Part shown: positions 10,101 through 22,200 of the stretch, in pieces
How positions within the stretch are numbered: position 1 is the first letter of the stretch
Layout of the letters: each line of letters opens with the position of its first letter
NCBI GenBank assembly: GCA_900617975.1
Contig: UZAE01012866.1
Location: 1 to 26,890, forward strand
Length of the DNA stretch: 26,890 bases
Direction of reading: 5' to 3'
From: Rodentolepis nana
Lineage: Eukaryota; Platyhelminthes; Cestoda; Cyclophyllidea; Hymenolepididae
Program-made: the position numbers and the translations under genes
The notes under the pieces: model-generated
Told to the model about the DNA's origin: nothing
Database searches by the model: none
What the model saw: only the letters and a program-made list of their open reading frames with translations

Positions 10101-13100
10101 TGGATGAAGTGTTTTGTGATATCAGATCACCACAACGATTATTTGACCTGCGGGAGGTTAGTAATGGCAACACTATTCAAAGGAGAAAATTGTATGAATT
10201 GATAAGTTTGGTTCAGTTGGATAGAGAAAAGACACCAAGTCACTCCGTTAGTGTTCGTTGTGTGGATGGTCGCACTGCTACCCGATTGATCGGACAAAGT
10301 CAAATTAGAATTTTCCTCAAAGATGCTAATGATAACCCACCACTGTTCGAGAAGAGTCAATTCTTTGGGACAGTGATTGAGAATGAGGCGAATGCATTGG
10401 TGGACTTCAAGGATTCCTTCTCGAATTACGGCAAACAGCCATCACAATTCACAAGCCCTTCACACATACGAGCAATAGATGCCGATGCAGGTCCCAATGC
10501 TGCCATTGCCTACTCCCTTGCTCCGTGGACACGGGAGGAGGATTCCAACTCCACAGTTTCTGAAAAGGCCGACTACCAATTTTTCCATATTGACAGATTC
10601 ACTGGACAATTGAAGACACGGGTTCCGCTAGATTTTGAGACTAAATCTTCATATTATCTCATGGTTATCGCTACAGATCAACCTCTGAATGCATCTCAAG
10701 CTCTTTCATCTTCGGCAAAGATTATTATAACGGTAATTCAGGACTCGAAATTTGGGTTATTAGTAACTAAAAGCAATGCAGAAAACACTTGAAAGCTTAT
10801 AAGGAATGAAGAAACACAAATAGAATGCCAAGGCATCAAGTAGTCCCACTTCGAATTGTAGAATATTTACTTAATAGTCAATTTCCGTTTCAGAATTCAA
10901 GCTTCACGATTCGTGCCTTGCATTCTGACTGATCAGTTGATTACGTCTCATCTTTTTCCTCAAATATTAAAATTTGCAAGCACAATTTTAACGGGACGGA
11001 ACTGGGTTAGTTAGACCGACTTCCAATAGAAAATTTTGCATTAATTTCCTGGGTTGATATTTTATTCAGATTTTATTTATTTATTTACTTATTCTGGAGG
11101 AAGAGGATGAGTTCATCCAGTGTCTAGTGCGTGCCTACTTTTATTCCTGAATTATGGACAGGAGGGAGACTATGATAAGCTGTCAACACCACAACGAAGG
11201 TGAGACATAGTGACAGTCGAATCTGGGACGTCTTGGATGACTCTTGCTAAATTATTGATGTTTGAATCTCGCATATTGTCCATCTCATGAGAGCGAAGTT
11301 TGAGTGATAAGAATACTCCACCTGCTCTAGTAGAACTCTCACGGATTTATTGCACATTGGGACATTTATGCATCTAGTTTGGGTATTTCGTAGAAATTGA
11401 ACTCATAACCTGATGATTTACTTGGAATTTGGCCTTCAATTCCTTAAATCCTTCGGGTCTCCAAAACAGAGCCTCTGAATGTGCACGATGATTATTTGAC
11501 AAACTAATAAAATGAAAATTCCCTTAACTCGGCATGTTCTTGCCTACTTAAGCGACTAAATCGGAAACTTCCCAAACCAAGTAGGAAAAGTGGAAATTCC
11601 TATTTCGAGAAAATCACATTCTTCCACTTCTTATGATGACTAGAATTAACCAGAGAGATCGGTCAACCACACCACTGGATACGTACCAATTACCATTGAC
11701 CTTTGACTTGGCAGGTGCACACGCTGATTACCGCGTCGTCGACATCTAAATAGCATTTTATTTTGCACTCCTTAGTTACTATTAACCACATAGAAATGGA
11801 ATAAGTTAGATGGCATTGAAGCTCACACAAAATCGATATTAATTTAAGATATTCTTTACTTCTATAAGGTCTTTTAGAATTATGCACTTCTGCTAAACGC
11901 TTTTTATTTCCTTTGATTGGTTTTAAAATTTCCATCTCCATTTGTAGTCAGAAGTTCGACATCGAATAGTCAATAGCCTATTGTTGTTGCAAAGTTGACA
12001 GCCGTCTCTGATCGAAAAACCAGGGAGATTGTGTATTATATGCATTTCAATTTGGCATATCGTTTTACATGGCACTAGCGAAAATTGACATCTGGGAGCT
12101 TTCGATTGGCACTATTTATCTTAAAAATCCTTTTACCCAAGAGTCCCTAATCCCGTTTTATCCTTCTACTCGAAGTCTTTTTTGGCGAAAAATTTATTTC
12201 GTTTAAACAAAATACTCTCCAAGGTCGATATCCCGTAGTCTTGTTTTAAAATTACCTTTCGTAAACATTGACTGCAGTTTTTTTCATCTTTTTACTGATT
12301 CACAAATTTTAGAAATACCTATTTTCGATTCAATTTGGTAAAAGAAGAAATCTTCCTTGTTTACAATTACATCTTTTTCTGCCTTTCTTAAGTTATTTTA
12401 TTTGCAATATATTATATTATAAAATAGCACTTCATACTTACAGTTCTAAATTTGAATACCAAATATATCAAAATGGCAGAATTGTTTAAACACAAAGAAC
12501 TTAATTTTAGATTTCAAGTTTTATTTTTTAAAAATGAATAAAATAAACGTTATTTTTTGACTGATATCCAGCCGTTTTGAGCTGTTATACTTTAATTATT
12601 TTTATCTATGCTTAAATATTCCCTCTTAACCGCCTAGCTCATATTTCTGAGCGTTTAGAGAAAAGACGTTTGACAGAAACTATATTTAGGCAAGCTTTAA
12701 ACATCTCCTCCCCTAATTAATTATCTAGGATCGCAGTCACTACGTAATTTCTTTCTTTCAGGATGGTTTCTTCAACTGTGTTTGTACACTCTGAGAATGA
12801 ACACTGACTATATTCAGTTACTGTTCCATATTATTGACATTATTTTCGAATTTATTAAGCAAAACCCATATAGTTTGAATTCACGCGTTTTCTTTGTAAG
12901 TCAAGGTCATTTTAACTGTTGATAAGCCATCATTTATATTTCTGAACTAAAGGAGCCTTTCAGAAGGGGTGTTGTCTTGTGTTCAGTTTGACACCCTCTC
13001 AGAGGGAAAGAGGAATATCAGATTGGAGATATTACTTTCATAAGGACAGATTATTATGTTGTTCGAATTGTAATTGTTACCTTCAGGTATTAAGACCTTT

Positions 13101-16100
13101 ATGGTTTAGAGGTAATTGAGAGGGTTTTGTTTGGTCAAAGGTTTACTTTGGGGTGGGGAAGGTGCGGGACAATTGAGCCAGTTTTTAACTTTCAAGGACG
13201 AAGGTGTGCGTTTATTTGAGTTTTCAAAAATCCGTTCAATCGGAGATGGTCAAATTGTGTGGGGAGTACACTCACATTCTTCAAGTTGGTAAAAGCTTTG
13301 ATTTACGGGAAATAGAGCAAATTAAATTCCGAATTCCATAAAGCAAATTTCTCTAACTTTTTCATGGACATTCTTGGCACTAATCAATTGCCCTCTTTTC
13401 ACGGATATACTGGTGAGAAGCAGACGGACATCACTTACACCGGAATAACCCATTTCCACGGTGTTTAAATCGCAAGTGTCCATAGCTCCGGGCAGGTTGA
13501 TGGTTGTTTTAGCTACAAGCTGACGGAATTTTGATTTGCAAACTTCTGTTCTTTGAAGATATCTTAGGTATTTCTAACCTGAGTTATTTATTTAGATATT
13601 AAATAACATCATTGTGTGGTCTTAGTCAATTTTGGTGTTGCAATATCAAATGGGAGGATAGTAGAAAGGATACTTACTAGCCTTGCAGAACCTAATTTAA
13701 TAAAATAAACAATCTCTATAAAAATAGATCTCTTATTACAATCAGTTCTATCCTTTTATGAGGCAGTTAATGAGTTATGATTCCCAATTATTATTAAATT
13801 ATTCATCTTTGTATTCCCCACGATCGTAGAGATTAAGCAACTTGATGAATATCCAACGTCAACACTGTCATTTCCTCCATTTTATAATGCTTCTCTACTA
13901 TGCCATTTACTACGTCCGGCCTGCTTTCAACTCACATCACCTTGAGACGGAAATATGCTCGATACTTTGAGCCCCCCCCCTTTCTATCCACCCCTTTATT
14001 CCAACTCAATTTCTTTGCAATTGCGAACACAAAATAGGCACTGCTTAAGCTTTAATTGGGGATGGGAGGGTGGTGGGGGGGGGGGGGGCAGGAGGAAGCA
14101 ACGGATGACTGAAAATAAACTTGGCATTAGGGTTTGAAAGAGTTGAATACTAATGAAGTAGGTAAATAAGACTCCTTTTTCGCTCGCTAATAGGTGAAGG
14201 ATTTGGACGATAACCCCCCAATGATGCTACAGCAGACTTACACCTTTGAGGTAACAGAGGGCATGCCAAGCCACACAGTAGTTGGCAAGGTGGAAGCTAC
14301 AGATGCTGACAGCCTTCCAGAGAACAGAATAATCAATTATCAACTTCGGGCTCCTCCGTCTGAAGATGGACCGTCTTCTACCGACACAACATCCACCATT
14401 CCAGTAAACGTGGCTTTTCAATTCTTCACCATTGACAAGTAATTATTCTCCTCTTTTTGACATCAGCTGTCACCGTTAAATATAGAGTCGCATGGGGATG
14501 GTAGCGTGGTCTGTCACCTTCCTTTTAAAAGAAATCTTCACAAAATGTGTTAATGACAGGTTGCTGCTTGAATTATGCCGAATTAGTTGGTTTCACAAAC
14601 TCTGTCTTTCGAAGTGCCATAGTTTGTGAATATTCATTTTCCTTTGTAGGCATCATGGTATCATCAGAACAATTCGTCCATTAGATCGCGAGCAGACACC
14701 GAAGATAACTCTTGAGGTGGTTGCTGTCTCAGGTAGCCCTGCGCGACTTCGGGCAACAGGGTCAACTTCACCTTCTTCCACAGCAACAGTTGTAATAACT
14801 GTGTTAGACAAGAATGACAATGCCCCCTTCATGATTTCTCTAGCAGCGCCGGAGAAGAAACGTGTACTTATAGCTGAGGTGGTCATACCTTCCGATAAAC
14901 TTCAGGGTGATCCACCAATATGTGTCCCATTTCCGTACGCCTTCAATGACGATGATGACAAAATGAGCGGAAATGGAAATGTAACTGTGACTCTAGACGC
15001 TAATCCCAATTTTGAATTAAATGAATCTCAGACTAGTCTGTGCTTAAAGACTGACAAGAAAGCAGGGCAAAAGAAACAGTCAATAATACCACCCGGACGC
15101 TACTCTCTTAACATCCTCGCTCTAGATAACCCCAAAGAAGTGAATCATCAACTCACAAAGCGATTCCCCCTCCGTGTACTTATTCAAAGCCCTGTTCAGG
15201 AAATCAGTTCACCTCTTGGTACAGAGAGGCACCAGCAAGCAGTGTCTCCCTACAAGCCCCCACTAAACAGCGCTGATTCAGTGAACAGACAACCAGGAAA
15301 ATCTCCAGCCGCTGATCGAATCCTGAGTCCAGTGCAGCGACCACTCCAGAATAATGACAAGAGTAATAATATTGGAGGAATTGGCAATAGTTGGGAGTAC
15401 AGAAATGTGACCATCATCGCCGTTTTGGTCTGTATGGCTTGTATTCTCTGCATAATCCTACTGGCAATTCTCATCTTCATGAAAAAGTGTAACCGAGTGA
15501 AGAGCTTCGTTGGAAAGAGTGAGTAGTTTAATGCTTCTGTTAAAATTCGCTGCATTTTGTGCGAAAAGTTTAAAGTTGCGTGTGTGTGTGTGTGTGTGTG
15601 TGTGTGGCGTGGTGTGGTGTGTGTGAGGATGTGGGGGGAAGGGGGGGGGTTGTGGTGGAGGGAATTAAATGGGTGGTACTTATGGCGACACAGGAGTTTT
15701 AATTTCTCACCATCCCCGACCACGTCCATCGAATCTATACGAATGTGGACTGCGGCTTTGACAAAAGCCGCTTTGTTGGTAAAAGCAGGTGTGTAATGAT
15801 GAGAAATGCGCTTTTTTGAGGGGGAAAATAGTGCCTCTAATGTTCATGCGACTACAGATTTAACTGGTGTGATAAGGCCCCACGCTTTTTTCTGTGTGGT
15901 GATGCCTGTGAAATAGATTATATCATAAAACTCCACGATTTCCCGCCAGATAGTACCTGCTGTGAGGCAAATTTAGAAGGCATAGATTCGAGCGCACACC
16001 GCAAAAAAAGGCAAGTATGTTGTCCAATGCTAATGCGGTCAGCTCAAAGTGGGAATTAACAAATTAGGGAGACTTATTATGGGAGGAGATACAAGTAGAC

Positions 16101-16223
16101 TGATATTATTCTAGTTGGCTTCCTCTGCAATTCAGTTCTAATTTATAATTCGGTTGATATGCTGCCATGATTCCGGGTCTTAATTCGGCGTATTGTGCGC
16201 CATTAATTCGCCTCCCCCCTAAT

Positions 16224-16257
<34 letters not shown>

Positions 16258-19200
16258 TTCAAATAATTATCGGAACTCAAAAGGGATATGAATTTAACAA
16301 ATAAATGGAGAAGTGCCTTCGAGCAGAGTGTCGCTTAAAAATGAGAAAAAAGATGAGTTAACAGTGAGTGATATGCTTTTTAAAGAGCACCAAATATTTT
16401 AACTCCCCAAGAAAGTGCCAATTCGTGTGCGTCATGTGAAATTTAGAGTTTGATCCTTTTGAATGTGGATATGTACTTAAGCCATTGCAAAAGTTCATAC
16501 TCAAATCTATGCTATAATCGAATTGAGAACTAAATTGTAAAAAACTCGAAGCCACGTTTCATTTTTTATGTTGTCCCGAGTGGTTTGAAAATTTAATGAG
16601 CAGTTTTATACAAAATTCGAATTTAAAATGAATCTTAAGTTATTCATTACACTCTAGTACTACTTTAGAAACCATCTAGCCCATAATTTGATAATTTCAA
16701 GAATATGGACGTCAAGTAGGATTTAGTCAGTCTCGTTTCAGAATGTTGAATACCTCCTTACCAATTATACAGTGATTAAAGTCTAGATGACCCGACTATC
16801 ACGTAAACAACGAGCTGCAAGAACTTTTAAGTCGCATGCCATTTTCAGAATGGGGGCAATACTCTCGTAATACTGCTTCATCTTCATCTGGAACCTGGTG
16901 GCGTGAAATTCCATTCACCGTTACTCCAGAGTTGGGGGGTGGGGAGACAATTTTAAAATGATTAATTTTGTTTACAAAAACAAAAAAAACATTTAAAATA
17001 TAATTGGATCAAAAGTAGAACATGAAATTAAAAATTGCCTAGCCTTAACACCGTCTTATAAGCATCGGGTTTCCACTTTCGAAAAGTTCAATCCGCTATC
17101 ACCTCCATATCCCACCTCTTTTTTCACCTCAGTAATAATTGAATTCCCGGCTTCACTATTTATTTATTTTACTATCGTAAGCTGTAAGATGGGACACACA
17201 GTATTGAAAATATAGGTTAAAAGACTCTTTAAAGATTACTGAAAATATGTGATGAAAGCTGCCTTGTCAGTCCCTCTCCACTTGGCATCAGCTAGTCATA
17301 TTTTAATATATATATGTATATGACTTTTTTCAGTTCACCCATTTATCGTGACAATTCATAAAGTCTATGTTGTTATTCTCAGTTATAAAATTCCATCCCT
17401 TTGTTGTGTTAGTGAAGGCTGTTATCGGCAAGCCATTTACACACCTTGCGGTCAAAATAGCAACCCACCTCGATAGCTACCCACTCTCTATGGAGTACCA
17501 TAGAAACCGTCCATCGCTCTTTGGTTGTCATTTTTTGGCAGCTAATCCAATTTCCAATATGCACACTTCAAAGTTTGACAGATAAATAATACGCGATGCA
17601 CAATACACAGCTCTGCAGTTTTTTACCTCTATATAATATATCTACTTATACAAGAGGTATGGTTTGAATACTACAATAGCTGGAAATTCATTTTCGATCA
17701 CATCCGGAATTCTAAATTTAAACTTTAGATTCTTATTTAGTGTCACTTACTTAAAACTCAAACTTTCTGTCGTTCTATTTGAAAATTTACTATCGTCTGC
17801 TTGGTACTTTTGAGGTTTAGTCGGAATTCGAGTAGATGTCGTCTGATGTGGGGGTAATCTGTTGACAACGTGGATAAAATTAACATTTAAACGTTACCCT
17901 ATGTTATGAGTTTTAGGTGAGAAAGAAGTAAATAATGCATTGAAGTGGAGACTGAGTGCTCTCTTAAATTCTGCGGAAATATTTTCATTAGAGGTGCTGA
18001 GTAGATTTAAATTCGCATAAAGCAAAACATTGCTCCTGAAGTGATGTAAATGAGAGAACTACATTACTTCTTATAAAGGGAAGGAGGAAATCTTCTGCCT
18101 TATTATATACATGTATGTGTATATTTGATAACACATTTCGACGAGCATATTATGGTTCAATTTAATGAATGATGAGTGTCTTTCAAGGCACACGTTTTGG
18201 TAAATCACTCTGTGATAATGGGTGGGAAATTTCGCGTATAATGAAATCACGAAAACCAAATATAAATAAAAATATATGCATATAAGTTTCAGAATGTTAA
18301 TACTTCAATCGTTTTATTTAATGAGATGATTAAACACCGCCTTTGAATGTCGTCTCTTCTGTTTTGCATTATTCTCCAATGAACTGGTGTTGTCAATGTA
18401 TCCATAAAATGCTTTTACCGGGCACTTTGACTTTACTAGCCTACGAATGTGATGAATTATGGGCATATATGAAGAAAATCGAAACTCACATCTAATCAAT
18501 CTAAGTGCCAGTTTATTATAGTAATTTTAAAATACGCGAGTGACCTTCTCTAGTATTTCAGTCCTCTGAGTTTGTTAAATAAGGATTCTCTGAATGAAAA
18601 AAGATTAATCTATTGCTAACTTATACGGTTACTGTACTAAGCAGCTAATCAATCATATGTGGTACTCATAGATCGATCCAAGAGTCGTTTAGGCAAAATA
18701 CTTCCATTTTCGAAATAATTTAAAGACGAAAGACCAACTAAATCAATTACGATAGGTCCAAGAGTGGTTTGGATTTTGGAGGGTCAATTAACCTTGATTT
18801 AAATGGCTAGTTTTAATTTAACTATTTGACACGAATCATGAGAGACCAAGATATTTATAATAATTCGAATAATATGGCTGTAGACAGGAAATAAATTGAA
18901 TTTTGAATAAGTTGAATTTTGTCCTCCAAGTTTGTAAACAACATTCCTTCTGTAAGGTTTGGCATTTTTATCAGACTTCTTCTCATCTGAGTAATCAATC
19001 AACTGTACTCAAAATAAAGAGACCCATAACGTGGGGTTTTGATGTCTTACTGTTTTGCCAAACATTTGCAGAACTTCCACTCCTAAAGCCTACTCGCTTC
19101 TTTTGAAAAGTTTTGCTATAATTAATACGCGTTGCTTGGAGTTAATTTATTTAGTTGAATTGTCTATTTCATCTTCCCCTCTCCCCTCCCACCCCAATTT

Positions 19201-22200
19201 AGATCACCAATCCGACTCCCAATCTGGCGGTCTCAGTGGCTTTACGCCGATGAATCTTCATGACATATCGCCAAAGGCTGCGAAATTCGCAACAGTTGGA
19301 CACTATCCAACCTATGAAACCGATCGCTGCCCATGTGTAAGTCCCAGTTTCATCTCTTTTATTCCTAATGTTGGTGGTGGCTCATCAATTAGCACGATAG
19401 TCCGTAGAGGTAGAGAAGGCAAGGGTTTGATTTCCATATGTGCAACCCCGCAAACGCATTCATTGGTATAATAATGCGTTGATATCGGCCTTACTACTAC
19501 TCAAGTCAAGATGAGTGCTGAAACACTGTCCACCTTAATGCCTAACTTGGAATTATTTCTAACCCCATTTCTTGTAATGGAGTGCAAGTTGGTGTGAAAT
19601 TTTTGCGAGAAAAACAATGCCACTTAGCATTTCCCTTAAAGGTTTACCAACGCAATTCGAGCACCTCTTCCACTAGTCTACCAAGGTAAAAGCAAACTGT
19701 GATAATATCGCGACTTCGAGGGTGAAAAGTGTTTTTCGCATAACTTACTTTTACTCTCGATTTGAGAGCGAAGGAAAAATGTAAATCTTGCCTCGAAATT
19801 ACATGGATGGTAGTGCGTGTGAGTGTGTGTGTGTGTGTATGTATGTGAGGTTTTAAGGGTATATACGTTTCTCCCAGCCGGAAGCTTTTTACCGCAATCT
19901 TATCGATCTTGGCTGCCTGCTTAAGTATTGACTCAATTTTTTTTTCTTCGACTCTAATCGAATCTTGAAATCTCGCCAAAAATGGAAACATGGAAAATGA
20001 TCAGAAGGAAGTGAGTCTTTAAAGCATTCTACACTGAAGACCGTCAGTCATGCATTCTTGGCAATTAACTTGCCAACTTTTTTTCAATAGTCATTATGGA
20101 TTTTGTCTGCCAGCAGAGTAAACACGGTTGAAAAATCTTGAAAGCCGGATTAGTCGCTTTAAATTCAAAATATTAAATCATTATTATAGGGGAAAGGCAT
20201 ACTTTTATCCTCCTAACTGAACATGGGGATGTAAAGCTCTTGCAATGGTTCACGAATTGAGGAGATTTTATTTTTGAGATTAGCAAGGATCTCTAAAACT
20301 GAGGTCGTAATTTATCTTAGTATTTACTACCATCCAGCCACTTGAAAAAAAATGAATTTGGTTTGAAATTTGTTTGCAAAATAATTGAAGCAAATTTGTA
20401 ATGAATGCAATGAATGAAGGTCACTTCTTGTTGAGAGGTCACTTATTTACAGTTCTAATTTATTTGAAAGCAGAAGGTCAATGTGCGCCTTAGTTTTGAC
20501 ACGTTTAAATTTTGAGAACTACCAAATTCCTGCCATCTTAGTTGCAAATACTTTGGTTCATATAGATGAGATTTGCACTTTCATTCTCATTGAGTTAATG
20601 TCTCCCTATTTTTATGCCAAAAAAGGAATCTGATTGACTTTTTACTGAATTTTTGTGGAGATTGTCACTAATTTAAACATTAAAACAACATATATAAAAT
20701 TACTTTCCCAACATACACCATTGGAGGAATTTAAGCAAATTATGCTAAATATATTATCGAATTGAGAAGTGCATGAATTTTGTGCAAGGAGGATGAGAAA
20801 CGCTTGATGGATTCTAAGGTCGTTTAAATGACCTTATCATTAAATGACAGCTAGTACGCGGTTTAAGGTGCTTCTAGGATTCTAGCCTATGTACTTTTGT
20901 GGAATTTAATTCAATTTAAGGCTTGATCAAACATTACACTACAGCATGATCGACGTGGTAGACTGTCCACTACAGCCAGCTAAAATAACTCAGATTCAGA
21001 GAAATCAGGAGAACACTAACTCCATGAAATTGCATTTTGCTGTCGACTTTAACTATAAAGTACTTTGGTCATATACAACGTTGATAAAATCAAAGGACTT
21101 TCTGATCTTATTAGTAAAAGTTTTCTTATCTATTAATTTGATAGCTCATATTCCATCACCGCCTTTGTTGATCAGAATCGACCATTCCAGTTGGCCATCC
21201 GCATTACTGGGTGGTCATCGATGGGAATTTGTCTTGTGAGCTCAGACTTGACACTATGATGGTTAGTACCTTCTTAACGCATGCCAGCGTGAGATCCGAT
21301 GTCATTCGGTCCAGATCCATGACCTAGGTAGTTAAGTCTGGGTGATAGAGAACGATTAAAATTCTAGCTTCTCAATAGGGAAATTCCATGAAGTGAGTAT
21401 TGGAATAAACGCTTTCTATATGACAATTTTTATATCGAGGAGAAGGCTTTGATTCCAGATAGGAGGATACAGGAAAGATGATCAGAAAACCTAGCGTCCA
21501 AGGCACGAAGTTTATTGACAGAACTTTTTCGAACTTCGCTCAGGGCTTCGATAATTTCAAATCTCCTTCCTATTATTGGCATTTAGAATGGGTGAAAATG
21601 TTAAAATATTTAACTGTTTTGCTGCATGAGAGTTTTAGCTTGAGTTTTCACGTTTTTTTTCTATAGGTTGACATCCAGCCACAGATGTTGGTGACATTGC
21701 CTCCTGGTTCAGAGAAGGGCTTCGCCATTTCTCCAAGTGGACAAGTTGTAGGAAGCGTAATATATACTGATGACGTCAATCGAATGAGTCCTCTACTGAC
21801 ACAGAAGAATAACCTCATGATGTCTTCTGCCGCTTGCCATGCGGGAAGTCTACAGAAGGTTTCCTTCGGACCTATCTATGGAACATCATGTATGACAGAC
21901 GCCAAATCGCCTGTCTGCTCTATTCCACTTGTGGCTCAGTACTCAACCCAAACCCCTGTTTCACAGTCCTCACAGTCTAAAAGCCAAAACGCATACAGTG
22001 TTTTAATTCCCTCGAAGTCGTATGATGAGTTGCTCCATTGTTCTGGATCTAAGATGGGAACACTAGAGCGTCAACAACAGCAGCCATTACTGGGTGGATA
22101 TAAGAGCAATAGGAGTCAACAAGATGGATATCAAACACCGCTGACGCCTACTGCCACCACAACTTCCACTGGACACAATCCAACGACGATAAACTATAAC

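Larger units (their letters stand above)
10733..14193 (+). other. Intron 2 (phase 0)
   Basis: This 3461 bp intron has GTAATT and AATAG borders. It contains a possible tRNA-derived SINE (about 11070-11350), strongly AT-rich DNA at 12370-12560, one perfect TCAAGGTCA at 12901-12909, a run of nine C at 13972-13980 and a 14-G run at 14075-14088 shortly before exon 3. I see no other gene in it. Confidence 0.88.
15519..19202 (+). other. Intron 4 (phase 1)
   Basis: This 3684 bp intron has GTGAGT and TTTAG borders. It contains a GT microsatellite with adjoining G runs (15579-15661), a perfect 8 bp hairpin (15752-15771) and an AT microsatellite (16226-16256). The remainder is AT-rich and I see no gene in it. 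Confidence 0.85.
19337..21666 (+). other. Intron 5 (phase 0)
   Basis: This 2330 bp intron has GTAAGT and CTATAG borders. The exon 5 frame stays open for 44 codons past the donor before a stop at about 19469-19471. The intron also holds a GT microsatellite (19823-19838), three AGGTCA hexamers at 20418-20480 and a 20 bp near-palindrome at 20816-20835. Confidence 0.83.

Noticed and set aside
11505..11510. AATAAA in intron 2 as the end of a short isoform
   Set aside because: It lies 0.7 kb beyond the intronic stop in AT-rich DNA, where AATAAA is common. There is no supporting downstream element.
15250..15729. 159-codon ORF on the minus strand
   Set aside because: It is antisense to exon 4 plus the GT microsatellite (His-Thr repeats) and has no domain.
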